From assembly GCF_001411555.2 (NCBI RefSeq), contig NC_049905.1, forward strand, positions 1,798,001 through 1,862,000: a stretch of DNA of 64,000 bases. Direction: 5' to 3'. Within the stretch, counting starts at the first letter, position 1. Each line of letters begins with the position of its first letter. The position numbers and the translations under genes are program-made. This stretch comes from Juglans regia (taxonomy: Eukaryota > Streptophyta > Magnoliopsida > Fagales > Juglandaceae). Shown here piece by piece: positions 53,847 to 64,000 of the stretch. The notes beneath the pieces are model-generated. The model searched no databases. It was given only the letters and a program-made list of their open reading frames with translations, and had not been told where the DNA came from.

Positions 53847-55271
53847 CGCCTAATTACATTTTGAGGATTAGGGAGTACTCTCTCTTCCAATATTTTCCAA
53901 TCCTGAACGCAATTAGATCATGGAAAACACTAGTTTCACAGTGGATTTCGGTTGTAAAGAAATAAATATTAATACCGATTTTTTTTTAATTTAGTGATTA
54001 AGTAAGTGTTTTTAAATGAATATGTGATTTTTTTTATTTTTAAAAAATATCTAAATAGCTTTAAAAAATGGTGAAAGTAAAAGTACAAAAAAAAAAAGAT
54101 TTATGGGGAGTAGTAGATTGCTTGTAAAGAAAGGATAACCCAAGTGTTAATATATGCAGTCTATATGCATGCATGCTTGCTTATCAAGGATTGGATTTGA
54201 ACTAATTATATGTAGTATTTGAAAGTCAATCTTTCAAAAAAATTGCTTCATGGCACAATCCTACTAGGGTTTAATTTTATGATATATATGTAAGCTCATG
54301 TACTCTCTTTAAAAAAGATGATTAATTTGGGATCCACATAAAAAAAGCATTTTTAAAATTATTTTTTTAATATTAAACTCTTTTTTTTTTTTTTTCTAAA
54401 TGAGTGCACGATGTTTGCACACTCTAAAGTTGTATCTGATATTACTCTTAATGATCATCAAATGACACATTATGCATATTATGGATAGACCATAGGGATG
54501 CTGATTGGAGAAGATGCCATTGCTACTGGGGTCGATGTAAATTCTGTGAACTCGAGTGGATTCACACCCAAAGATGTCCTAGAATTAATGCTTCAAAGTG
54601 GAGACGAGTCCTCTTTGTATGATCTAGTTGAAATGTTTCACCATGCTGGTGCACTGAAATCTGGGGAAATGATCACAATAAATCAAACTCTTACAGCTTG
54701 TCATCGAAATGATCAAGCAAAAGATCAGCACCCTGATGCAAATCCATCATCAGGGACAACAATACCTCCTCCTTCTTCTCGTCTATCAAAAATCTGGAAG
54801 GAACTGACAAAAGAAATAGAAGAATCATCAATGGAAAGCCAAAATGCTCTGATGGTTGTGGCTGTACTCATAGCAACAATAACATACCAAGCAATGCTTA
54901 GCCCTCCGAGTGGTATTTTGTCACCAGAGAGCAGAAGGACTTATAAATTCGGTACTACTCATTTTAGAAGGAGATATGTAGCGCCTGGAGAAGCTGCCAT
55001 GGCTAATGATCCTGAAGTTTTTGCCTTTTTCAGTGTTTTTAACGGCATAGGATTCATTGCATCTATTGGCATAATATCACTCCTCAGCAAAGGATTTCCT
55101 CTGAGGGCAGGCTTGCGGCTTGCTATGCTTTCAATGACTGCTACTTTTGTTATCGGAGTTTTCTACATTGCCCCTACGAATGATGGAACTGTGTATGTTG
55201 TGGCTGCGCTAATGGGAGTGGGTGTCTTTGCAGAGTTTGCTCGGTTCATGCTCTGGTTGCTGAGGAAATAG
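52146..55271 (+). CDS. ankyrin-repeat/PGG-domain membrane protein (BDA1-like), 2 exons
   Basis: 453-aa predicted plasma-membrane protein. Exons 52146-52724 and 54489-55271, phase 0, intron 1764 bp. The N-terminal half has ankyrin repeats with the TPLH-type signature: NPLHISSLAGN (about 38), FSPMHIASANGH (about 71), KLPLHCAVIKGR (about 106), ETALHLAVKNNQ (about 140) and NTVLHLATLGK (about 179). After a linker (about residues 270-330), ESQNALMVVAVLIATITYQ opens the PGG domain, with PPSG and about four hydrophobic segments to the C-terminus (ending MLWLLRK). BDA1 and ITN1/ACD6 relatives work in immune or salt-stress signalling; the role here is inferred. The short exon 2 start (acceptor GGATAG-ACC) fits the frame but skips nothing obvious. 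The intron carries two fold-back elements and a (TA)n tract. Confidence 0.92.
53061..53440. repeat. fold-back element, family A, in the ankyrin gene intron
   Basis: Begins GGCCCCGTTTGGTTTCACAA and ends in CATTTCATATTATC-like sequence. It is larger than the other copies and its right end is poorly defined. Confidence 0.5.
53557..53793. repeat. fold-back element with GGTCTCGAATTTGGGACTC arms
   Basis: The left arm (GCACTGCTATAGGTCTCGAA...GTCTCGAAT) and right arm (ATTCGGGACACAC...CGGGACCCAAAGCATTT) form a roughly 50-bp imperfect inverted repeat around an A/T-rich centre. It lies in the ankyrin gene intron. It is a miniature element of a third family. Confidence 0.65.
53814..53840. repeat. (TA)n microsatellite
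   Basis: TA dinucleotide run in the intron of the ankyrin gene. Confidence 0.8.
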
Positions 55272-55968
55272 GGTGTTCTTCCTTTCAAAAGATCAAGATC
55301 ATGTTCCTCTACAAGTAATCGATTCGGGGTTTGATTGTAATATTGTCACTCTTCCTTCGTTTGTTTTGTGTTTAATGGTAACTATGCAAAAAGTGTGCTT
55401 TTACACGACATATATATATATATATATATAAGACCTCATATCTTAGTATCTTACAAGAATGTTGATAACCTAAAGTTTCTTGGGAAGATGTTGAGCCTAA
55501 GGCTGGGGTGTGTGTTGGGCCTAAGGCGTGGACATGAAAGGGCTGAGGGCTTGGCTCAGGAATTATTTTACTATTTACTTTATCATTTTCTTTGTAATAG
55601 CATGTGCTAAGAGATATTTTAATATTTACATATCACTAGTGTAGTAACAACCTAAAGAACCATCTGGAACCTTCATAAATTTCTCTACTGTTCGATTAGT
55701 GGAAGAGCTCCCCTCAAAGAGAGCCTTTGTTTTTTTCCTATTGAATACATATGTCATTTTTATCCATCTATTTGTTCCTTACCTTATATCAAATTACGTC
55801 AATTTATAATTAAAACATTTATTTTTCTGAAAATAAAATGAAAGCTATCATGAAAATTGGAAGGACCATCCATCTTCTTAAAAAAATAATTAAAAATAGA
55901 ACATTGTGTTGGGTAGCTGCTACCAAGAAGGAAACTCTCTACGCCAGGGATAGCGAAAGCTGTCTCTT

Positions 55969-56295
55969 AGGCTGCGTTTGGATGTTAAGTTGAGTTCAAT
56001 TTTTATAAATAGTAGTGAGTTGAGTAGTGGATGGAGTTATGTGAGACTCATCTAAACTGAGTTTAAAATGTATTTAAATGTTAAGATGAGTTTAATACTT
56101 TTTTATGGAAAGTTAAAAAAGGTTGTAGATTCCACGTATAAAAATGTGTTAAGTTGAAAAAAATTGTGGATCTCACGTGTAAAGAGATTTTGAATTAATA
56201 TGAGTTTAGTAATTTAAGAGTTAGATATTTGAATGTTAGATTCAATTTAAAATTAGATTAAATTCAGTTAAGTCTTATAATCAAACACAATTTTA
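55969..56295. repeat. fold-back element, family A
   Basis: Starts AGGCTGCGTTTGGATGTTAA and ends AATCAAACACAATTTTAG. The interior has GAGTTGAGT and GTTAAGTTGA words. Confidence 0.6.
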
Positions 56296-56588
56296 GTGAT
56301 CAAAGCTAGCAAGAGGATGATACAGCTTGATCTCCAGTAATAAATAATGGACAACGATTTTAAGTTTGGGATGACCCGTGCATGAATGGATGCCCCGGCC
56401 TGCTAGCTACTTCCTCCCTTAACTTTTTCTTTTCAGCTTCCATTTTTCCTTCTTCATTTTTATCAAAATAAATTGCAAAAGCTTGATTTCTTTCCTTCAT
56501 TTTCAGGAAAATGAAAAAGAGAAACGTGTTATAGCTGATATTCTTGGGGTGGGTCCATTCACCACTGTGAGAAAACGCCACCCAAGTA

Positions 56589-56790
56589 AGGGTGTGTTTG
56601 AATATTAAAGTGAGTTGAGTTGAATTGAGTTAAGATGATAAAATATTGTTAGAATATTATTTTTTAATATTATTATTATTTTAGGATTTGAAAAAATTGA
56701 ATTATTTATTATATTTTATATTGAGATTTGAAAAAGTTGTAATGATGAATTGAAATGAGTTGAGATGAGTTTGGCAACCAAACTCACCCT
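56589..56790. repeat. fold-back element, family A, well preserved
   Basis: The ends AGGGTGTGTTTG and CAAACTCACCCT are inverted repeats with one mismatch. The core GAATTATTTATTATATTTTA is shared with the other copies. Confidence 0.75.
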
Positions 56791-57827
56791 AAAGAGCATT
56801 TAAGACAAGCATTATGCTGCCTTTTTTTTTTTTTTAAGTAGTCTTCCGGTCACAAATAAATTTTATAAAAATAATTTTATAAATTAATATAATTTTAAGT
56901 GATATATTAGAAATATTTTATAATAAAAATAATATTATAATCTGACAGACTATATCAAATTATGTCAATTTATAAATTTATTTTTATAAAAAAAAATTAT
57001 AGTTAAAATATTTATCTCATATATATAAATATATATATTTTTACAGTAAGAATATGGATAATTCTCTTCCTAAGAGCGATGAATGGCTTCCTTCCTTTTA
57101 ACTAACTTAGCATAACATCCTACTCTTATTACAAATTTGGCACTTTTTTGGTAGGAGATCTTGAGTTTAGTGAAAAGAAACACGAAAAAAGCTTCTTTAC
57201 TGTCTATATTTGACCACTCTAGTTGATCATTGGTTAATTTTTTTTTTATTTAATGATTAAAAAAATAATTTTAAATATATTGATGTATTTTTTTATTTTT
57301 TAAAAATATTTAAATAAATTTAAAAAATATAAATAAAAAAATTATAAAAATAACTAACAATAACAATGAGCACTATACACTTGCTTGGATATGGTTATTG
57401 AAGTCTACATATAGGTTATAGCTAAATTTTTATAAGAGTAATGATATATACCCAACATATTACATAATATATTGTATAATAATATTATAAAATAATATTA
57501 TTTTTATAAGATATTTTATAAAAATATTTATTATTTAAAATATAATTATGTAAAATATTATAAAAAATATTATGTGTCATTTTACTTTCCATAAACCCAA
57601 AACTTGGCCAAGTTGACAGAATGATTGGGGTCAACATTCAAGGTCATAATCGGCATTGAACAAAGCAAGCCCTAGTTTGTAGCAAAAACAGTTGCCCATG
57701 ATTGCACATGTTCCTTGTCTGCCCTTTAAACAATCAGTACAACTGTCAGATAGAATCAACTGTCATTGCCTTGTCCAACTTGATTTTTAAGGTAATTCAA
57801 AAAAAAAAAAAAATTATAAAAATAAGA

Positions 57828-58047
57828 TGCCGTTTGTTTTTATAAATAAAATAAGATGATACGAGAATAAAATTAAAAATTAAAAATTAAATAAAATATT
57901 TTTAAAATATTTTTTTAATATTATATTTATTTAAAATTTAAAAATTTAAAAAATTTTTATTTTATTTTGTGTAAAAATTTAAAAATATTATAATGATTAT
58001 ATTAGATAAGATGAGATGAATTGAGAGTAGTTATAAAGACAAACGAA
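57828..58047. repeat. fold-back element, family A
   Basis: Starts TGCCGTTTGTTTTTATAAAT and ends AAAGACAAACGAAAC; core as in the other copies. Confidence 0.6.
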
Positions 58048-58603
58048 ACTTAAATTTACAAACATAATTTTATATTATTGAATAATAATCACATATTTTT
58101 TATAGATAAGATCTTAAATATATTTATAAAAAATAAATAATTTTTCTTATAAAATTAATTTTATGAAATAAATTAGGCTATAAATTTCTTCGCACATCTA
58201 TTGAATTTTGTCTTGTGAATATCTATGCAATTAAAATCATTTCACTCTTCTTTTACAGATTGTGTCCAAGTTCTAGCCATTATTGCAACCTCTGCACTTA
58301 TATTGGTAAAACCCAAAACGTCAGACAATATGAACGTGGATAAGAACATGCATCGATCCACAACAAAACAACTTTTATATATTAATGGCATGAGAGAGAC
58401 TGAGAGAGAGAGAGAGAGACTGAGAGAGAGTTTGAGAGCCAGACTGTAAAGACGAAAGTCCCATCTGTACATACCCAACTAACTTACAAATCCAAAACCC
58501 CGGCCAGACAGAGATCTAAAGAAAAAGATATAGAGGAAGAAAACAAATTAGAGTTCTTTCTAACTACATGATGATCATCAAGAGATGTGCATTATACATG
58601 AGA

Positions 58604-59751
58604 TTAAATAGCTAGTTGCTGCTTTTGATGATGGGAGGGTACTACTTCATCCTGATCATGATTGATCAAACACAAGTGAACTTTTAGTGATCTTCCTAGA
58701 TTTAGAGAAGACTGATCAGCTGCTGGATTAAGAGGAGGCTGCTGCACTAACATCTCTCTTTGAAGGTATGAGCAATAGGTATGGAAGGTGGTGGGGGTCA
58801 CATTTAATCGAAACCCCAAACCAAACAGGAAATCCACTTCAAGAAAGTTCATTTCTGTTGTGCTGATTCCTCCAACTTTTGCGTAGTAAGCATTGTTGTA
58901 GTACCTGGAAATTTGTAAAAACATGAGCAGAAAAATGGAATATTAGACGTTGCAATTCCAATACACATGAAGTGCCAAAATCCCCTAATGTTCTTGGATG
59001 GCGATCTGCCAAAGATTAATCAGGGTCTCGTCACTGTAAGAAAAAGTACTTTTTCCGGCGATTTTGTGTTGGTCGGAAATAAAATTGCCGTTTTGGGGCG
59101 ATTACAAAGATCAGACAACCAAAATACAAAACCCAGAAAAGAAAGCAGACGGAAACGACCACTACAACATAAAGACAAACTACAAAGCCAATTAGCAAAG
59201 ACAAGATCAACTTGAAGTAGTACTTGTCCTTAATCTCCAAGCTGGTTTCCATCTTGTTTACAGCTCAAATTAGACTGCAGACACGAGTATGTATATCTTC
59301 ATGAAAGTTGAAGGCCGGCCAGGGAAAATAAATTGCAGGGATTTCATGAAATTCTGCTTTCTGGTTTTGGGATTAAAAAAAAAAAAAAGTAGAGCTTGAT
59401 GAACATGAGTACTTACATATCATCCATGAATTTTGCAGCCACCATGACACTTGTGATTAGTAGGCGATGAACGTTGAAGGAATTGATAGGCAAAGAGGGT
59501 TGCCTTTGAGCAAAGCGATCAAGATAAACGTAAGCAACAATGAAACAAGAAGGGCTACAATTTGCATACTTGAAGATTCGCTCTAGGTAGCTTTGAATTG
59601 AGATGGTAGGCAAAGTCAGGCCATGGAAGACTGAGATTTTCTGGGGCTGGAATCCACGGTTTAGATCGTTCAACTCAGACACTTTTTGGAGAAGAGAAGA
59701 GACAAATGTTATGAGCTTTGGCATCTCATTTGGGTTCTCTAAATCCGCCAT
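58604..59751 (-). CDS. P/U-type cyclin (PHO80-like), 2 exons
   Basis: 211-aa small cyclin. Exon 1 is 59417-59751 (start at 59751) and exon 2 is 58604-58904, with a GT-AG intron of 512 bp; the codon split across the junction restores DDMYYNN. The cyclin box runs about residues 15-150: FHGLTLPTISIQSYLERIFKYANCS, FIVAYVYLDRFAQR, NVHRLLITSVMVAAKFMDD, then YYNNAYYAKVGGIS and MNFLEVDFLFGLGFRLNVT. These are classic U/P-type signatures. Plant members bind CDKA and respond to phosphate, sugar or hormone signals; the partner here is inferred. The C-terminal 50 residues are unconserved. The intron contains a CACTA-like terminal relic (59032-59130). Confidence 0.93.
59032..59130. mobile_element. CACTA-type terminal relic in the cyclin intron
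   Basis: CACTGTAAGAAAAAGTACTT followed by CCGGCGATTTTG and TTGGGGCGATTACA resembles a CACTA terminus plus its subterminal GCGATT repeats, similar to the ends of the element at 8798-13765. No opposite end is seen within the intron, so it is a fragment. Confidence 0.5.
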
Positions 59752-62700
59752 TGTTGTGAAACTGTTTATGGTTCACAGGCTTTGAAGGAAGTTTGTGGGT
59801 TCGAATATATGTTGGGATCCATATAATATAATATTTAAGGATTTAATTTACTAGGAAAATTAAAAGGTAGGTACAGTGGTCGTTAGTGTTGCAATTGACC
59901 AAAAGATCCTCATGAATTTAAACATTGACGGCAAAGTACTCATGTGTTAGTGGGTCTAATAAGTTCTTTTTGAATCAAAAGTTTATGATTTTGAGTGGAA
60001 TCGTAATGATTTTAGTTTTCTCTGATTTCAAAACTTGTGAAAGAGGGAACATAGGGTCGGTCAAGAACAATGTTGATTTTCGATGATTTTTTTTTATAAA
60101 TTCTAACATTTAATATTATGAGATCTATATGTTGTATTTATCTCTTTTCGAATAATAAAAAATGCTCAAAAAAAATGGTAAAAAACTAGTATGATTATGC
60201 ATTAACAAATTGATTTTTCGTCCTCAACAGATAATTGAAGATAATTTGTTTGAACTTTAGGGTAATATTTTCCAGTAATGAGCTTTATGATCTTTGGTTT
60301 TTTCAATCACTAATTGTCTGAAATATGGTAAGTGACAAATCTCCCCAACAAGATTAATTAATATCTGTTTTTTCTTTAAAAAGTATGGTATTTTTCGGTG
60401 ATTTATTTTTGACAATGGTGATGGGGATGGATGTCGTACCCCATGATGATCATGTGAGTACATGTGAGAAATTAGTGAGTAATATAATGGGAGGTCCCAC
60501 ATTTTTGAGAGGTATTGCAATATTGCATGTGTTTTGATTCCACACATTTAGGTGACATAACATGAATTTGCAATGTTGATTTGTAGCATTACTATATGCT
60601 GCTACATATTATTCCAAGCATACAGCAAATCATGATCAGTTTTTTAAGTACTGGAGGGTTGGATTCATGTTTCAGACATATATCTATGTATGTTTGTATA
60701 TCTGTCTGTCTATATGATTTGGTTCAGAACCAAGCTTGAATAATAAAGTTGTAAGTAGGAGGCAAGAATATAATCTCATTGTAGATCTCTTAGATGATCA
60801 CTTGTGACGGCGCGTGTGCACACACATACACATATGTATATATTTTACGAACCACTTTGAACAAGCCGAGACGTAAGTGCAATATGCTTTAAAATTAGAA
60901 TATGATTGAAGATATTTATTTCACTTGAAATTAACGATATCCATTGAGACAAAATATAAACTATTTTTGTAATGATCAAAATATATAGTAAGTATTTATA
61001 ATTCAAGAATATTAACAATTTTTACTGAAATGGATGATATATCCCTATTTTCTTAATTGCAATCTTACTATGTTACAGGCATAAGTGAGCCATTAATTAT
61101 GCTATGGATTAAGCATGCACTTGTATCAAGGTGAGTTCAAAGTTCCACAATTGGCTTTTCCCTGTTATTTTTTCGAGGCTCTTCAAACATAAAAAGCTTT
61201 GTTGCAAAGTAGTAGAAAGAGTTTAAAACCCTTTTTTAACCCACAACTTTCTGATAATCACACAATTAACCACTAAGTTTAGCTAATAATTAAGTCAAAG
61301 GGTCATTCGAGAAAATGGTACCAAAGAGACAAACTGTCAAGCTGGAATTAAGCATGTTTTTCTTGGAGTATAAAAGACCCTAAAGCATGCATGTCTTTTA
61401 TAGAGAAATTGTCAGCAGCTGAATTGTAATCAGAACTCAAAAGCTTGTCCGTTGTTAACTTAGTTACAGTTTGGATAGTGAGATGAAATGAGATAATTTT
61501 AAATAGAAAATAAAAGTTGAATAAAATATTATTATTATTTTTAAATTAAAAAAAATTAAATTGTTTATTATATTTTACATAAAAATTTAAAAAAATTATA
61601 ATGATAGATGAGATGAAATACTTTAACTATTCAAAAAGGACCACTTCTCCATGTGCATGCTATCCCATATGAGTTCTCTCTCGCTACTAAATTGCCATAT
61701 TGGCTCGCAAATTAAATTGAAATGATTTCTAATTTATTGTGGAAGATAATAAAAATTCTACAAAGTACAATCTCATCCCGTTATCATCTCATGTGATAAG
61801 TTATAACATTATCTGTCGACTTTATAATTTTTTTTCTTTAAAAAAATAAATGATGATCTAAAGGTTAAAAAAAGTCACATTTTGCCTAATAAAATGAGTG
61901 TAGTTTATAACGACTGAAAATAAGACCAAGCCACATGATCTAACTCCATTGGAATCAAGCTAGCAAGGTGGGCCTCCCCAACCCTTTGGGATATGACCCT
62001 TCGAGTTGAAGGTCCAAATAGAAAAGTCTATCCATACAACTTGTCCTAAACAATGATCATGACCAAAACAAAAAAAAAAAATTATATTGTGGTAGTTTGA
62101 TATAATACACTAAATATACACTAGATATATTTTACTACATTTTGTAATTACTTTTCAGGATCAAGTATTTCTCGGTTGAGAATTACACCTACAAAAAGTC
62201 TTTGCATCCGCCATTGTGTGGCATCAGCCAGTTTGCATACCTTACGTGGCACCCATCGCACGCTCTTCCCATCATACGATCTTTCCACTCATTTAAAAAA
62301 ATTTCATATGAGAGAGAGACGATGAGAGAGAGAGTCAAGATGAGAGTGAATGAGAGACAATGAGAGAGAGAGCCACTGATGAGAGAGAGAGATGTGCTGG
62401 AGAGAGATGATGGTGCATTTGGAATAAATAAATAAATTAAAAAAAAAAAGACGGGATTGCCACGTAGGGTGTGCACACTGCTACAGTGGCTGATCCCTAT
62501 CAAAACTCTTACACCTAATATCCATCAACGGATGAAGGAACACCACAAAGACAAGCATATGATCAATGGACAGTCTCCCAAAAGAGATGAAGAAACGGAT
62601 TAAATTGGAATTTGAGATTGAAGCCACAATCGGTAACATGACTCATATTGCATCCGCTAACGGTAAAAGCAGGAAAAAAACTTGACTTGCATGATCCAAA

Positions 62701-63018
62701 AGCTAGCGACAATGATAATCACAAAAATGAGTCCAACAGAAGATAATGGGAGAAGAAATTCAGACACCAACATCTGAGATATTCCTCTGCAAGCAAAGTT
62801 TCATGCGTTAACACGCGCATGGTTGCCAAGGGCCAATGGAGAAATTCCAAAATCCATATCCTTGGCAACCATTAGCAGAACTTTATAATAATACTAAACC
62901 GCCATTTTCGTGAGAGCTCTTTGGAACTTGAAAGAAATCCACTTCAGCAAGAACTTCCCTCCTGCACCTTTTGGGCTAATAATCGAAATTCCAATGTAAT
63001 ACAACAGAAGCATAACTA
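59752..63018. other. intergenic DNA between the cyclin and PPR genes
   Basis: No gene supported. It contains a family A fold-back (61467-61640) and GA-rich tracts around 62310-62405. The right end (about 62700-63018) probably holds the 3' untranslated region of the PPR gene. Confidence 0.55.
61467..61640. repeat. fold-back element, family A
   Basis: Starts ACAGTTTGGATAGTGAGATG and ends AACTATTCAAAAAGGACC, with the usual AT-rich core. Confidence 0.6.
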
Positions 63019-64000
63019 TCATACACTACCCTGAAATTGGTTGAGAAGCATTTCAGACCCATCATTCTCGTCCTCATCACCCTCATTGTTAACCTTTGTT
63101 TTATCAATCCCCACTGACAGTTCATTACCGATGACATCACCAGGAGATAGGCCAATTAGTGATGCATATTCTTTGTTCTCAAGATATCTTGATTGCCTCA
63201 ACAGTCCAACCAAAGCCTCCTTGCTCTCCTTGTCATCTTTTACATCACAGAGCTCAAAGAAGGCAGACACATTGGCAGGCTTTGGCCTCCAACTCCTTGA
63301 TGCCTCAGCCGTAAAAGCTTCTTTCCAGCAGGATAAAGCCTCAGAAATCCTCTTCTCCCCCATATGCCCCTCAACAAGATTCTCCCATGTACTTGCATTT
63401 GGCTTTCCTCCACCCTCGACCATATGGTTGAAGAAACTCTCAGCTTTATCCAAATCTCCTTCTCTAACATACCAACCCATGAGAACATTTCCTATCCTGG
63501 GGTCATAGGATGACTTCACCTGCAACCATTCCTCATATATTTTTTCTGCCCTTTCAACATCACGTAGCCTAACAAGAGAAGATATTATAGCATGGTATCC
63601 CAAATTCGGGATACTGGGAAAAATTGTTTTGTAAACTTTCCACACCCGATAAGCCTCTTCTTTGTTACCAACATTCCCATAAAGACTTATTAGATAATGA
63701 TAAGCCATTCGATCCCGACCTGTTATCCTACTCTCTGCCTTCTTCAAGCAATCTTCAGCTTTATCAGACTGCCCCATCTTAATGTACATGGTAGCCATTG
63801 TGCTGAATGTGGTCCAGTTGGGATTAATAGTTCTGTCTAGTTTCATCTGTTCATATACTTGTTCCATCTTTTCTGCAGATCCTTGTGATCCACAAGATGA
63901 TAACCAGATATTATAGGAATATATATCCAGCTGTACGCTTTTCTCCTTCATTTCTAAAATCATCGAGTCAACTTTATCATACTCCTTGAGGTTCATATAG
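63019..64000 (-). CDS. P-class pentatricopeptide repeat protein (At1g02150-like), C-terminal part
   Basis: Organelle-type PPR protein, cut by the window edge; 325 residues from an in-frame Met at 63996 to TGA 63019-63021 are visible. Repeats of about 35 residues follow one another: DIYSYNIWLSSCGSQGSAEK, NWTTFSTMATMYIKMGQ, MAYHYLISLYGNVGNKEE, NLGYHAIISSLVRLRDVER, DPRIGNVLMGWYVREGD and ASTWENLVEGHMGEKRISEA. No DYW or E extension is present, so it is P-class. The close match in order to Arabidopsis At1g02150, as I recall it, suggests a full length near 500-530 aa, so the N-terminal targeting region and first repeats lie beyond 64000. The Met at 63996 is probably internal. The RNA target is unknown. 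Confidence 0.9.
   Translation of the reverse strand, partial: YMNLKEYDKVDSMILEMKEKSVQLDIYSYNIWLSSCGSQGSAEKMEQVYEQMKLDRTINPNWTTFSTMATMYIKMGQSDKAEDCLKKAESRITGRDRMAYHYLISLYGNVGNKEEAYRVWKVYKTIFPSIPNLGYHAIISSLVRLRDVERAEKIYEEWLQVKSSYDPRIGNVLMGWYVREGDLDKAESFFNHMVEGGGKPNASTWENLVEGHMGEKRISEALSCWKEAFTAEASRSWRPKPANVSAFFELCDVKDDKESKEALVGLLRQSRYLENKEYASLIGLSPGDVIGNELSVGIDKTKVNNEGDEDENDGSEMLLNQFQGSV

Larger units (their letters stand above)
55272..58603. other. intergenic DNA with several fold-back elements
   Basis: The first few hundred bases are probably the 3' untranslated region of the ankyrin gene. The remainder holds family A fold-backs (55969-56295, 56589-56790, 57828-58047), AT-rich sequence and a (GA)n tract at 58397-58432. 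No gene recognised. Confidence 0.55.

Noticed and set aside
62189..62503. 104-residue Ser/Leu-rich open frame on the minus strand
   Set aside because: Created by GA-repeat sequence; low complexity.

Overview
The window is nuclear DNA from a dicot plant, most likely a woody one. It has intron-rich genes of plant-specific families (KDO-8-phosphate synthase, a BDA1-like ankyrin/PGG protein, a P-type cyclin, an ASIL/ENAP-type trihelix factor, a PPR protein), GT-AG introns, a plant-type tRNA-Trp and AT-rich gaps full of transposon debris. The miniature-transposon families give an impression of Fagales (walnut, hickory or oak relatives), but this cannot be proven from the window alone.

Layout: 1-4399 is a damaged Ty3/gypsy chromovirus locus in the unusual order pol - LTR - gag, ending in a chimeric GC-rich junction. 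5362-8245 is a three-exon GT77/DUF271-like glycosyltransferase gene. 8798-13765 is a non-autonomous CACTA (En/Spm) transposon with an ACA target duplication; on its minus strand it carries four correctly spliced-looking exons of a spermidine-synthase-like gene. 14550-19793 is a complete but dead chromovirus (411-bp LTRs, AAAAG target duplication, five premature stops, a mutated reverse-transcriptase catalytic residue). It ends about 545 bp upstream of the start codon of KDSA (20338-27100, 13 exons, 290 aa).

28225-28872 is the first of three related non-autonomous hAT elements; the others are at 45035-45730 and 49768-50487. Each has an 8-bp target duplication and subterminal CCGGT-type repeats. 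31193-35742 is a three-RRM LIF2/hnRNP-Q-like gene (11 exons, 790 aa). 40305-44750 encodes a predicted type II membrane protein with a divergent cyclophilin-like domain (5 exons, 338 aa). 46004-46075 is tRNA-Trp(CCA). 47644-48729 (minus) is an intronless trihelix factor. 52146-55271 is the ankyrin/PGG gene (2 exons, 453 aa). 58604-59751 (minus) is a P/U-type cyclin (2 exons, 211 aa). 63019 to the window edge (minus) is the C-terminal part of an At1g02150-like PPR protein.

The genes are independent single-copy-type genes, not a pathway cluster. Their common theme is heavy remodelling of gaps and introns by LTR elements, CACTA, hAT and several fold-back families. Nothing here is clearly a new biological system. 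The most interesting points are the gene-capturing CACTA element, the three-copy hAT family with tandem CCGGT ends, the shared-LTR chromovirus arrangement and the chromovirus insertion in the KDSA promoter region.
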